Positions 31,032-41,247 of a DNA stretch of 64,000 nucleotides are shown one piece after another. Origin of the DNA: Burkholderiaceae bacterium (GTDB taxonomy: Bacteria; Pseudomonadota; Gammaproteobacteria; Burkholderiales; Burkholderiaceae_B). The notes under the pieces are model-generated. The model had not been told where the DNA came from. It ran no database searches and was given only the letters and a program-made list of their open reading frames with translations. Each line of letters begins with the position of its first letter. Position 1 is the first letter of the stretch. The position numbers and the translations under genes are program-made. The stretch covers positions 29,422-93,421 of the forward strand of contig JAJOJF010000039.1 of assembly GCA_021208885.1 (NCBI GenBank). The letters run 5' to 3'.

Positions 31032-34000
31032 GTGGCAGGGATTCTTTTGGCTGGTATCAAACTTTTGCTTCGTTTTTTGCTGATTAGTGCGATCCTGGTT
31101 TACTTTGTCGCAGCCGCAGGATTGCTAGCGACGCGTTATTGGTTGTTGCCCAGGGTCGATCAGTGGCGTCCTGAGATTGAGCAGGCTCTTAGCCAGGCTG
31201 TTGGCACACCGGTGAGATTTGATGCCATTACCGCCGATTGGCGTGGGTTAAACGCCAACCTGCGCATCACCAACCTGACGATTCTTGATGAGAATGCCGT
31301 AGCCCAACTTGGTGTGCCCACGACCGATGCAATACTGTCTTGGCGCAGCCTGTTGACCATGGAACCCGTGTTTCGATACGTTGGCGTTGACGATGTGATT
31401 ATGGTAGCCAGACGCTCACCAGAAGGGCACATGTACATCGCCGGTTTTAATGTAGACACGAGCGACCAGGACCAAACAGGGTTTTGGCAGTCAGAGACCG
31501 TGCGTTGGCTGCTCAAACAGGGCCGGATCAACATTCAGAACTCTCGCCTCGTATGGGTCGATCAGCAAAGAGATGCGGTGCCGCTGGTGCTCGAAGACAT
31601 TGACATATCAATTGACAACGGATTGTTTGGCCATAAACTGGCCGTCAAACTAAAACTGCCTCGCGACCTGGGTGGTTCGCTTGACATGGTAGTGGACATT
31701 GACTCAGTCAGTGGGTCGTTCACGCGCCTGCTGCTTGATGAGCCAGATGGCTATATTTATGCCAGTGTCAGTGAACTCTTCCCGCAGGCCCTGCACCCCT
31801 GGTTTGACTTGCCGTCTGTCAACGGCAGTGTTGCGGCCAGGGTCTGGTTCGATATTCTTGATGGCAAGTTCACCAATTTCACCGCCAGCTTTGCGGGTCG
31901 CGATACCTCATTTGCGCTGTTCGACGCCAAGGAAGAAGTGTTCAGCGTTGACCAGTTTCGCTGGCAAGCGTCTGGGCCACTGGCACTACTTGGTGCAGAC
32001 GCACAATTCCCGGGGTTGATTGAGGTCCCGAAGTCGCAGCAGCGTCTGTCCGGAAGGCTTTCGGTTGAGAATGGATGGTTCAAGGCACCTGCCGCAGGTA
32101 TGCAAGCGATCGATGTCGATCAGTTAAGTGCCGATGTATCCATTAGTCGGCCAACGCCAGAGGGTTTCAAGGTTGACGTGCATGATATGGCGTTTGCCAA
32201 TCCGGATGGGTTGATGACCGCGCGAGGGTCTTGGTCACTAGACGATGCGGGCAAAGGTGGGCGGCTCGATATTGAAGGAACGCTGGCGCGCTTTAAGCTG
32301 CCAAAGCTGTTGCATTATCTACCTGGCACGATTGACGAAGAGGCGCGCCGTTGGCTCGCGACAGCCTTTACGTCTGGCATGGTACCAAGTGCGTCGTTTG
32401 AAATAAATGGCTTGCTCGATGACTTTCCGTTTAGTGCTGAGCACGGTCCTGGAACATTGCGCATTGATGGCAGCATTCAGGACTGGTCTTTGGATTATGC
32501 GCCGGTGACTGGACCTGATGAGCTGCCATGGCCATTATTGACTGACATGAATGGCAGGCTAGATTTGCTGAATGACCGCATTTCTGTTCATGTCTCCACA
32601 GGCAGTCTGACTCTGCCTAAAGGGCAACGCATCAACCTAAATAGGCTGTCGGCTGAATTGTCCGGTGTTGATAGTAATCCGGTGCTTACGCTGACGGCCA
32701 ATACTGAGGCTGATGCTCAAGACTATCTCGCCTTGTTCGACCAAACGGCACTGCGAGATCTGGCACCGGGTTTTGTTCGGGGCTTTACGGGGCAGGGGCA
32801 ATGGAGCATGCCGCTTTCTTTGCGGGTGCCTATTGATGACTTGGACAGCACTACGTTTCGCGGGGAATTGGGGTTCAATGGCGGCACAGTGCAATACGCC
32901 GGCAGCCCGCCATTGACTGACTTGAGCGGGGCAGCCATCATTACGCAATCAGGGTTCGAGGCAAACAACCTGTCAGCCAATTTATTAGGTGGTAGGCTCG
33001 AGGTCGCGGGTGGCCTGAATGACAAACTCGATACGATCACGGGCAAGGGCGAGCTGGAATGGGCGCAACTGGCTAAGTTGACCGAAAGCCAGATCGTCGC
33101 TAATTGGCTAAAGGGCAAGCTAGCCTACGAGGTCATGGCAAATGTCAAGGATGACAAGTTCGATTTGACGCTAGCCTCTGATCTGGCTGGCACGCAAATA
33201 GCGTTGCCTGCCCCACTGGGATTGTCTGCTGGACAAACTGCTCAGACCCGGCTGCAGTGGCAAGGGGAGTTGTCCGGCACAAAACCTGAACAATGGAGTT
33301 TGTCAGTCGCAAATCGTCTCAATTTGGTCGGCACGTCCGCTTCAGGCAGTAATAATGGCAAATCGCCTTTTTTTCGGAGTGTCAATCTGGCCATTGGCAC
33401 TGCCAAGCCGATGGCAGGCAACGGGTTGACCGTAAGCGCACAGCTGCCTTCAATCGAGTTAAATGATTGGATGCCAGTCATTGATGTCATCACGCATGAA
33501 TTGCAAGCGCCTGATGGTCGTGAGCCTGGCCTGTTTCCTGCCCTTGTATCCGCGCGCCTTCAGGCCAAGCAATTTGTGCTCAACAGCAATCGCCTGGAAA
33601 ATGTCACGGCGGATTTGACCGTGCAAAACGGTCGTCAATACAACGTCAATCTCAATTCGTCACAAACCAATGGCTCAGTGCAATGGGCACTTGATCGTGG
33701 CCAGCTACAAGATGGTTACCATGTTCGTCTTGACCGACTCGAAATTGGCAACCATGGAAACAGTCAAACAGTCAGCAGCAACGCAGTTGATCGTGGCGCA
33801 TCGGGCTTGCCCGAGCCTGGGGCATTGTCAAACCTGCCCGCACTTGATCTCGAAATCAAAGATCTGACGCTTTATGGAGCTCGTCTGGGCGAGCTTAAGT
33901 TAGCTGGCCGCAATACGACGAATCAGCAGCAGTGGCAAATCAGCCGGTTGCAGATTATCAATCCGCATGCAGAACTCAACGCGACTGGCAGCTGTCGTTT

Positions 34001-34691
34001 TAATGCCAGCCCAGGTGTTGTGCTTGATGCTGAACTGAAAATAACTGATCTAGGCGAATTAACCAAGTTTATTGGCCAAGGTGAGGCAGTCCGCAAGGGC
34101 AGGGGCACGCTTAAAGCCAATATTGAATGGGCCAGGTTTCCCTGGCAATTTGATTATTCGGGCATAACGGGCAAGGCAGAATTAAGTCTTCAAGAGGGTG
34201 TGTTTGATCACATTAATTCCAGCAGTGCCCGAGTGCTTGAGCTATTGTCAATGCAGTCATTAAATCGGATACTCGATGCCAACATCAATCCAGAGGAGTC
34301 GTTTCAGCAAGGATTCCCGTGGAGTTCAATCAACGGCTCGTTTGATATCCAGAAAGGGGTAGTCGATACACAAAATCTCACCGTGAATAGTCCGGTGGCG
34401 ACGATTTCACTGAATGGCGATTCGAATCTGGTCAGTGAAACTTGGGACCTGGAAGCGGTCGTGCGTCCAAATCTCGACATGAGTGGTACGGCGTTGGCCA
34501 CAGGCTTTCTGGTTAACCCGATTGTGGGACTGAGCGCGTTGGTTGGGCAATACCTGTTACGCAACCCAGTCGAAGCGGTCTTGTCGCAGCGCTATCACGT
34601 CGGTGGCACATGGGACGATCCAGTAATCACCCAAGGCGGTCGCCAGGATCAGGCTACCCAACCGAATCGGCAGCCATCCACGCCAAATTGA
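31032..34691 (+). CDS. yhdP: YhdP-family AsmA-like envelope protein
   Basis: The 1219-residue protein has one N-terminal helix (LLLRFLLISAILVYFVAAAGLLAT) followed by a very long beta-rich periplasmic region with the DUF3971/AsmA-like repeats. The family's opening is visible (PVRFDAITADWRGLNANLRITNLTI). YhdP and its relatives TamB and YdbH form bridge-like structures that carry phospholipids to the outer membrane. The start is GTG, 60 bp from the divergent glnE start; no better ATG is present. The length is close to E. coli YhdP. Confidence 0.9.
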   Translation: MAGILLAGIKLLLRFLLISAILVYFVAAAGLLATRYWLLPRVDQWRPEIEQALSQAVGTPVRFDAITADWRGLNANLRITNLTILDENAVAQLGVPTTDAILSWRSLLTMEPVFRYVGVDDVIMVARRSPEGHMYIAGFNVDTSDQDQTGFWQSETVRWLLKQGRINIQNSRLVWVDQQRDAVPLVLEDIDISIDNGLFGHKLAVKLKLPRDLGGSLDMVVDIDSVSGSFTRLLLDEPDGYIYASVSELFPQALHPWFDLPSVNGSVAARVWFDILDGKFTNFTASFAGRDTSFALFDAKEEVFSVDQFRWQASGPLALLGADAQFPGLIEVPKSQQRLSGRLSVENGWFKAPAAGMQAIDVDQLSADVSISRPTPEGFKVDVHDMAFANPDGLMTARGSWSLDDAGKGGRLDIEGTLARFKLPKLLHYLPGTIDEEARRWLATAFTSGMVPSASFEINGLLDDFPFSAEHGPGTLRIDGSIQDWSLDYAPVTGPDELPWPLLTDMNGRLDLLNDRISVHVSTGSLTLPKGQRINLNRLSAELSGVDSNPVLTLTANTEADAQDYLALFDQTALRDLAPGFVRGFTGQGQWSMPLSLRVPIDDLDSTTFRGELGFNGGTVQYAGSPPLTDLSGAAIITQSGFEANNLSANLLGGRLEVAGGLNDKLDTITGKGELEWAQLAKLTESQIVANWLKGKLAYEVMANVKDDKFDLTLASDLAGTQIALPAPLGLSAGQTAQTRLQWQGELSGTKPEQWSLSVANRLNLVGTSASGSNNGKSPFFRSVNLAIGTAKPMAGNGLTVSAQLPSIELNDWMPVIDVITHELQAPDGREPGLFPALVSARLQAKQFVLNSNRLENVTADLTVQNGRQYNVNLNSSQTNGSVQWALDRGQLQDGYHVRLDRLEIGNHGNSQTVSSNAVDRGASGLPEPGALSNLPALDLEIKDLTLYGARLGELKLAGRNTTNQQQWQISRLQIINPHAELNATGSCRFNASPGVVLDAELKITDLGELTKFIGQGEAVRKGRGTLKANIEWARFPWQFDYSGITGKAELSLQEGVFDHINSSSARVLELLSMQSLNRILDANINPEESFQQGFPWSSINGSFDIQKGVVDTQNLTVNSPVATISLNGDSNLVSETWDLEAVVRPNLDMSGTALATGFLVNPIVGLSALVGQYLLRNPVEAVLSQRYHVGGTWDDPVITQGGRQDQATQPNRQPSTPN

Positions 34692-34725
34692 TTTTCTGTG
34701 TGAGATGTGTTTGAAATCGCAGGAA

Positions 34726-34751
34726 AAATGGCACTAGAGAAAGTGCCATTT
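34726..34751. terminator. bidirectional terminator between yhdP and rho
   Basis: Perfect 10-bp arms AAATGGCACT and AGTGCCATTT surround a six-base loop between the convergent yhdP and rho stops. On the minus strand the hairpin is followed by TTTTTCC, and on the plus strand by TTTCACTACTTTTT, so it can end both transcripts. Confidence 0.85.
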
Positions 34752-34753
34752 CA

Positions 34754-36010
34754 CTACTTTTTCATCATGTCAAAGAATTCGTTGTTGTTCTTGGTCGAAC
34801 GCATCTTGTCGACGATGAATTCCATGGCCTCGACATCATCCATGTCATGGATGAACTTGCGCAAGACCCACACCTTGGGCAGCAAGTCACCTTTGATCAG
34901 CAACTCTTCACGGCGAGTGCCCGATTTGTTCAAATTGATTGCAGGGTAGAGGCGTTTTTCTGCCAAGCGACGCTCAAGGTGAACTTCTGAGTTGCCGGTG
35001 CCCTTGAATTCCTCGTAAATCACCTCGTCCATTCGGCTGCCCGTTTCAATCAGCGCGGTTCCGATAATCGTGAGCGAACCACCCTCTTCGAGGTTACGTG
35101 CAGCGCCAAAGAACCGTTTTGGGCGCTGCAGCGCATTGGCATCAACACCACCGGTCAGTACCTTGCCTGAGGATGGAACGACTGTGTTGTAGGCACGCGC
35201 CAAGCGTGTGATGGAATCAAGCAAGATCACGACGTCTTTTTTGAGTTCAACCAGGCGCTTGGCTTTTTCAATGACCATTTCGGCGACTTGGACGTGACGG
35301 GTGGCGGGCTCGTCAAACGTCGAGGCAACCACTTCACCACGGACGGTGCGCTGCATTTCAGTTACTTCTTCAGGACGCTCGTCAACCAGCATGACAATCA
35401 TGACCGCTTCCGGGTAATTGGTCGTGATGGCGTGAGCGATATGTTGCATCATGACTGTTTTGCCGGACTTCGGGCTTGCCACGATCAATCCACGTTGGCC
35501 TTTGCCAATGGGAGCAAAAATATCGAGAATACGACCTGTCAGGTTTTCTTCGCTCTTGATGTCACGCTCAAGCTTTAATGGTTCGTCGGGGTGCAGCGGA
35601 GTCAGGTTTTCAAACATGATTCGATGCTTGATCGACTCGGGTGGCATCCCGTTGACCTTCTCGACTTTTACCAACGCGAAGTAGCGTTCACCGTCTTTTG
35701 GAGTGCGAACCTCTCCTTCGATAGAGTCGCCGGTATGCAAATTAAAACGGCGAATCTGTGAAGGTGAGATATAGATGTCGTCGGTGCTCGCTAGGTAAGA
35801 AGTTTCCGGTGAGCGCAGAAAACCAAATCCGTCAGGCAATACTTCAAGCACGCCGTCACCAAAGATTTGCTCGCCCTGCTTGGCACGGCGTTTCATGATG
35901 GCAAACATGAGTTCCTGCTTGCGCAGGCGGCTGGCGTTTTCAATTTCGAGGCTTGCAGCCATTTCTAGCAGCTGCGAGACGTGCAGCGCCTTTAGTTCGT
36001 TCAAGTGCAT
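34754..36010 (-). CDS. rho: transcription termination factor Rho
   Basis: Rho is the RNA-dependent hexameric helicase that ends many transcripts. The 418-residue protein has the N-terminal Rho domain ([21 protein letters not shown]), the RNA-binding cold-shock-like domain ([17 protein letters not shown]), Walker [25 protein letters not shown] and [15 protein letters not shown]. The length is that of E. coli Rho, with no large insert. It follows trxA in the usual betaproteobacterial order with a hairpin in the 96-bp gap. Confidence 0.98.
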   Translation of the reverse strand: MHLNELKALHVSQLLEMAASLEIENASRLRKQELMFAIMKRRAKQGEQIFGDGVLEVLPDGFGFLRSPETSYLASTDDIYISPSQIRRFNLHTGDSIEGEVRTPKDGERYFALVKVEKVNGMPPESIKHRIMFENLTPLHPDEPLKLERDIKSEENLTGRILDIFAPIGKGQRGLIVASPKSGKTVMMQHIAHAITTNYPEAVMIVMLVDERPEEVTEMQRTVRGEVVASTFDEPATRHVQVAEMVIEKAKRLVELKKDVVILLDSITRLARAYNTVVPSSGKVLTGGVDANALQRPKRFFGAARNLEEGGSLTIIGTALIETGSRMDEVIYEEFKGTGNSEVHLERRLAEKRLYPAINLNKSGTRREELLIKGDLLPKVWVLRKFIHDMDDVEAMEFIVDKMRSTKNNNEFFDMMKK

Positions 36011-36067
36011 GGAAGTGTGTCTGTCGGATTGAGGGTGAAAGAAAAGAAGTGTTGTATGGACTCAGTG

Positions 36068-36089
36068 GCAGACCCGGGATCGGGTCTGC
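36068..36089 (-). promoter_or_regulatory. strong hairpin between trxA and rho
   Basis: Perfect 9-bp arms GCAGACCCG and CGGGTCTGC flank a GGAT loop, 18 bp after the trxA stop and about 60 bp before the rho start. No T tract follows on the minus strand, so it is more likely an RNA processing, stability or attenuation element than a simple terminator. Confidence 0.55.
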
Positions 36090-36106
36090 GCGAGGCAATA
36101 ATGTCG

Positions 36107-36433
36107 TTAGATTGACTGATTAAGAAACTCGGTGAGTTGGCTCTTGGAGACAGCACCAACTTTCGTGGCTTTAACCTCGCCGTTTTGGAACAGCATCAAG
36201 GTGGGAATGCCACGGATGCCAAACTTGGCGGCAGTCTGCTGGTTCTCATCGACATTAAGTTTGGCAATCGTGACCTTGTCAGCAAACTCGGCAGCCACTT
36301 CTTCAAGAATCGGCGCAATCATCTTGCATGGGCCGCACCAGGCTGCCCAATAGTCAACCAGTACAGGTTTGTCTGACTTCAGGACATCAGTCGCAAAGCT
36401 GTCATCACTGACGTTTTTGATGTGTTCACTCAT
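36107..36433 (-). CDS. trxA: thioredoxin
   Basis: The 108-residue protein is a standard thioredoxin with the redox-active motif [15 protein letters not shown] and the cis-Pro region RGIPTLMLF. It reduces protein disulfides in the cytoplasm using NADPH through thioredoxin reductase. It lies upstream of rho in the same direction, as in many proteobacteria. Confidence 0.98.
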   Translation of the reverse strand: MSEHIKNVSDDSFATDVLKSDKPVLVDYWAAWCGPCKMIAPILEEVAAEFADKVTIAKLNVDENQQTAAKFGIRGIPTLMLFQNGEVKATKVGAVSKSQLTEFLNQSI

Positions 36434-36851
36434 GGTTTCAATCTCGGATGAAATGATGGTTTGGGAGCAAGCCCGTCCTCGTTAACCTTGGGGCTAGTCA
36501 GACTTCGGATTGCTACTAAGCATTAGCGTATCTGCTAGTGGTCTCATCGGTCAATCATAGCCTTCCGTCAGACATCTTTGTCTGCGAACCTTGACCGACC
36601 CTAAATCGTTCGACCATCTAATTTCGCATGTTTTTGGCTGAAATCCACCCTCGACTTTTTTTCTCTACGGGCGTTTCCAAACAGCCAAGATTCCAGCGAG
36701 TGCCGTACTGCGCAGAGCATAACACTCTTTTGGAGGCATATGAAAAGGACTGTGGAAAGTGCGTACGTTTTGAGCGATCTAGTGTTGCCCGCACGAAACA
36801 AACACTTTTTCCCTAAAATGCGGGTGCTTTTCCACAGATATTGGGGATAAC
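36434..36851. other. 418-bp region between trxA and parE without a firm gene
   Basis: The divergent promoters of trxA-rho and parE must lie here. Visible items are a nested inverted repeat (outer arms CGGTCAA 36548-36554 and TTGACCG 36591-36597; inner hairpin CAGACA-TCTT-TGTCTG 36569-36584), a possible -10 for parE (TAAAAT, 36814-36819), and a 36-codon ORF with a good ribosome site at 36740-36850. No RNA gene is recognised. The antisense ORF crossing the region looks like chance. Confidence 0.5.
36740..36850 (+). CDS. possible 36-residue leader ORF before parE
   Basis: An ATG preceded by TTGGAGGC (spacing about 5) opens 36 codons rich in basic and aromatic residues and ends with TAA one base before the parE TTG start. 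The position would allow translational coupling to parE. It could equally be chance, because the parE start is not fixed and no homologue is recalled. Confidence 0.25.
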   Translation: MKRTVESAYVLSDLVLPARNKHFFPKMRVLFHRYWG

Positions 36852-38816
36852 TTGGCTTCAACTGGTTACGACGAATCTTCGATCCGGGTTCTAAAGGGTC
36901 TTGAGCCTGTCCGGCAGCGTCCGGGCATGTACACGCGGACTGAGAACCCGCTACACATCATTCAGGAAGTGATTGACAACGCCGCTGACGAGGCGCTTGC
37001 CGGTCACTGTTCAACAATCGAAGTCACCTTGCACACCGATGGCAGCGTCACGGTTCAAGATGATGGCCGTGGTATCCCGGTCGGCATGCACCCCCAGGAG
37101 AAGGCACCAGTTGCCGAGCTTGTCTTTACCAGGCTGCATGCCGGTGGGAAGTTCGACAAGCACGCTGCAGCAGGAGCCTATGCGTTTTCCGGGGGACTGC
37201 ACGGGGTGGGTGTCTCGGTCACGAATGCGCTGGCCAAACGCCTGGACCTGACGGTCTGGCGCGATGGTGCCGAGCATCAAATGACCTTTGAAAACGGCTC
37301 GGTGACCAAGCCGTTAAAGACCGTTGGTGAGGTGCCCAAAAAACGCACAGGCACGCGCGTGACCGTTTGGCCCGATGCCAAATATTTTGATTCGGCCACA
37401 CTGCCGATTGGTGAATTGACGCATTTGTTGCGCAGCAAAGCAGTTTTGCTTGCAGGCGTGACCGTCAAGCTCACCATTGAAAAAACGGCAGATACCCAAA
37501 TTTGGCAGTTCAGGGATGGCTTGCAGGGTTACTTGTCTGATGCGCTCGATGGCACCGAGTTGCTAGTGCCGTTGTTTGCCGGTGAACAGTTCGCGCAAGA
37601 GGGCGATGAGGTGTTTGCCACCGGCGAGGGTGCGCAGTGGGTTGTCGCCTGGGCCGAGGACGGCGCGATTGTACGTGAGTCGTATGTGAACCTGATTCCA
37701 ACGCCAGCCGGCGGCACCCACGAGGCGGGTTTGCGTGAAGGCCTGTTTGGCGCGGTCAAGGGATTTGCCGAATTGCACAGTCTGCTTCCCAAGGGCACCA
37801 AGCTCTTGCCAGAAGATGTGTTCTCGCGAGTCAGCTTCGTGCTGTCGGCCAAGGTGCTTGACCCGCAGTTTCAGGGCCAGATCAAGGAGCGCCTCAATAG
37901 CCGGGATGCGGTCAGGCTGGTTGGAGGCTTCGTTAAAACAGCATTAGAGCTTTGGCTAAATTCACATGTCGAGTTTGGCCGCAAATTGGCTGAACTGGCG
38001 ATTCGCCAGGCCCAGGCAAGAACCCGTGCAGCTCAAAAAGTCGAGAAAAAACGCAGTTCTGGCGTGGCGGTGCTGCCAGGCAAGCTGACAGATTGCGAGT
38101 CAAGCGATGTCACGCGCACCGAAGTGTTTCTTGTAGAAGGTGATTCCGCTGGCGGTTCCGCCAAAATGGGCCGTGACAAATCTTTCCAGGCCATCTTGCC
38201 GCTGCGCGGCAAGGTCTTAAATGCCTGGGAAGTAGACAAGGATCGGCTGTTTGCCAATAACGAGATTCACGATATTGCGGTCGCTATCGGGGTTGATCCA
38301 CACGGACCCAATGACAACGCCGATTTATCGCAATTGCGCTATGGGCGGATTTGCATACTGTCTGACGCTGATGTGGATGGCTCGCACATTCAGGTATTGC
38401 TGCTGACACTTTTCTTCCGGCACTTTCCCAAGCTCGTTGAAGCGGGGCATCTTTACGTGGCTCGTCCGCCTCTCTTCAGGGTGGATGTTCCGGCACAAGG
38501 CAAGCGTCCATTGCGCAAGTTTTATTGTCTCGATGAGGGTGAACTTGAGGCACTGCTGGACAAACTGCGCAAGGAAGGTGTACGTGAAGGCACCTGGTCG
38601 ATTGGCCGTTTCAAGGGATTAGGCGAAATGAGTCCCGAGCAGCTTTGGGAGACGACACTCAATCCGGATACCCGTCGGCTTTTGAAGGTTCAGTATGGGG
38701 AGCTCGGTTTGGATCAGACTCGCGAGATGTTCAGCATGTTGATGGGCAAGGGTGAGTCTAGCCAGCGTCGTCAGTGGATTGAAGACAAGGGCAATCTGGC
38801 GCAAGTTGACATTTAA
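36852..38816 (+). CDS. parE: DNA topoisomerase IV subunit B
   Basis: ParE is the ATPase subunit of topoisomerase IV, which unlinks daughter chromosomes. The 654-residue protein has the GHKL ATP site (EVIDNAADEALAGHC, DDGRGIPVGMH, GGLHGVGVSVTNAL) and the TOPRIM domain (EVFLVEGDSAGGSAKMGRD and LSDADVDGSHI). The length and the missing GyrB-specific insert favour ParE over GyrB, as does parC 62 bp downstream. The start is TTG (MASTGYDESSIRVLKGLEPVRQ in parts) with GGGGA upstream. Confidence 0.95.
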   Translation: MASTGYDESSIRVLKGLEPVRQRPGMYTRTENPLHIIQEVIDNAADEALAGHCSTIEVTLHTDGSVTVQDDGRGIPVGMHPQEKAPVAELVFTRLHAGGKFDKHAAAGAYAFSGGLHGVGVSVTNALAKRLDLTVWRDGAEHQMTFENGSVTKPLKTVGEVPKKRTGTRVTVWPDAKYFDSATLPIGELTHLLRSKAVLLAGVTVKLTIEKTADTQIWQFRDGLQGYLSDALDGTELLVPLFAGEQFAQEGDEVFATGEGAQWVVAWAEDGAIVRESYVNLIPTPAGGTHEAGLREGLFGAVKGFAELHSLLPKGTKLLPEDVFSRVSFVLSAKVLDPQFQGQIKERLNSRDAVRLVGGFVKTALELWLNSHVEFGRKLAELAIRQAQARTRAAQKVEKKRSSGVAVLPGKLTDCESSDVTRTEVFLVEGDSAGGSAKMGRDKSFQAILPLRGKVLNAWEVDKDRLFANNEIHDIAVAIGVDPHGPNDNADLSQLRYGRICILSDADVDGSHIQVLLLTLFFRHFPKLVEAGHLYVARPPLFRVDVPAQGKRPLRKFYCLDEGELEALLDKLRKEGVREGTWSIGRFKGLGEMSPEQLWETTLNPDTRRLLKVQYGELGLDQTREMFSMLMGKGESSQRRQWIEDKGNLAQVDI

Positions 38817-38878
38817 GCGGCAAGACTAAGCCGCGAGGTTAAGCCGCATTGACTACTGAATAAGGCAACGGAATTGAT

Positions 38879-41188
38879 ATGACCGATAGTCAACAACCTG
38901 ATTTATTTGCCAATGACGATGATGTGCTCACGCTTGGCCTATATGCCGAGCAAGCCTATCTCGACTATGCTGTCTCGGTCGTTAAGGGACGGGCCTTGCC
39001 CGACCTCGGTGATGGTCAAAAGCCGGTGCAGCGCCGCATTCTGTACGCTATGCAGGCCATGGGACTGCAGTCTGGCGCTCGCCCGGTCAAGTCAGCTCGG
39101 GTTGTGGGTGATGTGCTTGGTAAATTTCACCCCCACGGTGACCAGGCTGCCTATGATGCGCTCGTTCGTATGGCGCAATCCTTCACGTTGCGCTATCCAC
39201 TGATTGATGGGCAAGGGAACTTCGGCTCACGCGATGGCGACAATGCTGCCGCGATGCGCTACACCGAAGCCCGCTTGACGGCAATCTCGAGAATTTTGCT
39301 CGACGAGCTTGATGAGGGCACTGTGGATTTTGTGCCCAACTATGATGGCAGCCAGTTGGAACCTGCCCAGTTGCCTGCTCGTTTGCCGATGCTGTTGCTA
39401 AATGGCGCCTCGGGCATTGCGGTGGGCATGGCTACTGAGATGCCGCCGCACAACCTTAACGAAGTGGCGTGCGCTTGTGTGGCCCTGATCAATGATCCGA
39501 CGCTCGATGATGAGCAGTTGCGCGCAATCTTGCCTGGCCCTGACTTTCCTGGTGGTGGCCATATCATCACGGCGACTGAGGATATTGCTGCCACCTACGC
39601 TAGTGGCAGAGGGTCGTTGAAAGTTCGGGCGCGATGGCAATTCGAGGAGATGGCGCGCGGACAGTGGCAGTTGGTGGTTCATGAGCTGCCTCCGGGTACA
39701 TCATGCCAACGCGTGCTCGAGGAAATTGAAGACATCACCAACCCCAAGGTCAAGACTGGCAAAAAGTCCTTGACCAGTGAGCAGCAGCAAGCCAAGGCGC
39801 AGATGCTTGGTTTGCTAGACGCGGTGCGCGACGAGTCAGGCAAAGATGCGGCTGTGCGGTTGGTGTTTGAGCCCAAGACATCCAAAGTTGATCGTGATCT
39901 TTTTGTGACCACGCTTTTGGCGCAAACGAGCCTGGAAACCAACGTCTCGGTCAACCTGGTTTGTGTTGGAACCGATGGCAGGCCCAAGCAGAAAGCCGTG
40001 AGGCAGATGTTGCTTGAATGGATCGAGTTTCGTGCCGCGACCTTATTGCGCCGCAGCCAGTATCGGCTAGAGAAAGTGCTTGACCGCATCCATGTACTCG
40101 AGGGACGGATGGTGGTTTACCTCAATGTGGACGAGGTTATACAAACCATTCGTGAGTCAGATGAGCCCAAGCCCGCCTTGATGCAGCGCTTTAAGTTGAC
40201 CGAGCGACAGGCCGAGGACATTCTCGAGATGCGCCTGCGTCAGCTCGCTCGGCTTGAGGGCATCAAGATCGAGCAGGAGCTTTCAGACAAGCGCGAAGAA
40301 GAGAAAAAGCTGCGCACCCTGATTGACAAACCTTCGGCCTTGCGCCGCTTGATGGTCAAAGAGATTGAGGCAGACGCCAAGCAATATGGTGATGCTCGCC
40401 GAACCTTGATTGAGGCAGCAGAGCGTGCGGTGCTTGAAGTCAAGGTCACTGACGAACCGGTGACAGTGATCGTTTCGCAAAAGGGCTGGGTGCGTGCCCG
40501 TCAAGGTCATGGTCACGACACGAGTCAATTCAGCTTTAAGGCGGGTGATGCATACTACGGCAGCTACGAATGCCGCAGTACAGATAACCTTTTCGTGCTT
40601 GGTTCGAACGGACGCATTTACTCGGTGCCTGTAGCCAGTTTGCCTTCAGCTCGTGGCGATGGCAGTCCCGTGACGGCTATGATTGATTTGGAGCCTGGCT
40701 CGCAGGTGGCTCACCTGATGGCGTCAGACGCCAGCTCACAGTGGCTCTTTACAACAGCCGGGGGCCTGGGTTTTACAGCACCTGCCAAGGCGTTGGTCTC
40801 GCGTCAAAAGGCGGGCAAGCAATTCATCACGGTCGAGAATGGCGACACAGTGCTAAGGCCCGTTCTTGTGACTGCAGACTGCACACACTTAGCCCTGCTC
40901 TCAGAGCGCTCGCGGCTTGCCGTGATTGACCTGTCTGAGGTCAAGCAGTTAAGCGGTGGTGGACGGGGCACCGTTTTGTTGTCCGTTGATGCGCCTGACC
41001 ATCTGGCTCAAGTAGCGCCGGTGGGCGCTAGCGGGTTGGCAATAACCGGCATGTACCGCAACCAAATGCGCACTGATGTGTTGGCAGGTGATACGCTAGA
41101 GCCTTATTTGTCCAAGCGTGCGCGCAAGGGCCGGACACTGCAGACTCGTCTAAAGAGCCCGTCGATTGGCGATGGGCAGATGCCTTGA
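38879..41188 (+). CDS. parC: DNA topoisomerase IV subunit A
   Basis: ParC is the DNA-cutting subunit of topoisomerase IV. The 769-residue protein has the winged-helix region [13 protein letters not shown], the quinolone-resistance-determining region [20 protein letters not shown] and the catalytic Tyr in [11 protein letters not shown]. The C-terminal beta-pinwheel is present without the GyrA box. In the QRDR, the positions equal to E. coli ParC Ser80 and Glu84 read as D and Y ([11 protein letters not shown]); any effect on drug sensitivity cannot be judged without alignment. Confidence 0.95.
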   Translation: MTDSQQPDLFANDDDVLTLGLYAEQAYLDYAVSVVKGRALPDLGDGQKPVQRRILYAMQAMGLQSGARPVKSARVVGDVLGKFHPHGDQAAYDALVRMAQSFTLRYPLIDGQGNFGSRDGDNAAAMRYTEARLTAISRILLDELDEGTVDFVPNYDGSQLEPAQLPARLPMLLLNGASGIAVGMATEMPPHNLNEVACACVALINDPTLDDEQLRAILPGPDFPGGGHIITATEDIAATYASGRGSLKVRARWQFEEMARGQWQLVVHELPPGTSCQRVLEEIEDITNPKVKTGKKSLTSEQQQAKAQMLGLLDAVRDESGKDAAVRLVFEPKTSKVDRDLFVTTLLAQTSLETNVSVNLVCVGTDGRPKQKAVRQMLLEWIEFRAATLLRRSQYRLEKVLDRIHVLEGRMVVYLNVDEVIQTIRESDEPKPALMQRFKLTERQAEDILEMRLRQLARLEGIKIEQELSDKREEEKKLRTLIDKPSALRRLMVKEIEADAKQYGDARRTLIEAAERAVLEVKVTDEPVTVIVSQKGWVRARQGHGHDTSQFSFKAGDAYYGSYECRSTDNLFVLGSNGRIYSVPVASLPSARGDGSPVTAMIDLEPGSQVAHLMASDASSQWLFTTAGGLGFTAPAKALVSRQKAGKQFITVENGDTVLRPVLVTADCTHLALLSERSRLAVIDLSEVKQLSGGGRGTVLLSVDAPDHLAQVAPVGASGLAITGMYRNQMRTDVLAGDTLEPYLSKRARKGRTLQTRLKSPSIGDGQMP

Positions 41189-41247
41189 CTCGTGCACTGA
41201 TTGACAAAACGACACGCATAAAGAAAACTCACCTCCGCTGATTCATC

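Noticed and set aside
36601..36861. 86-residue antisense ORF over the trxA-parE gap
   Set aside because: There is no ribosome site, it overlaps the parE start, and its composition looks random.
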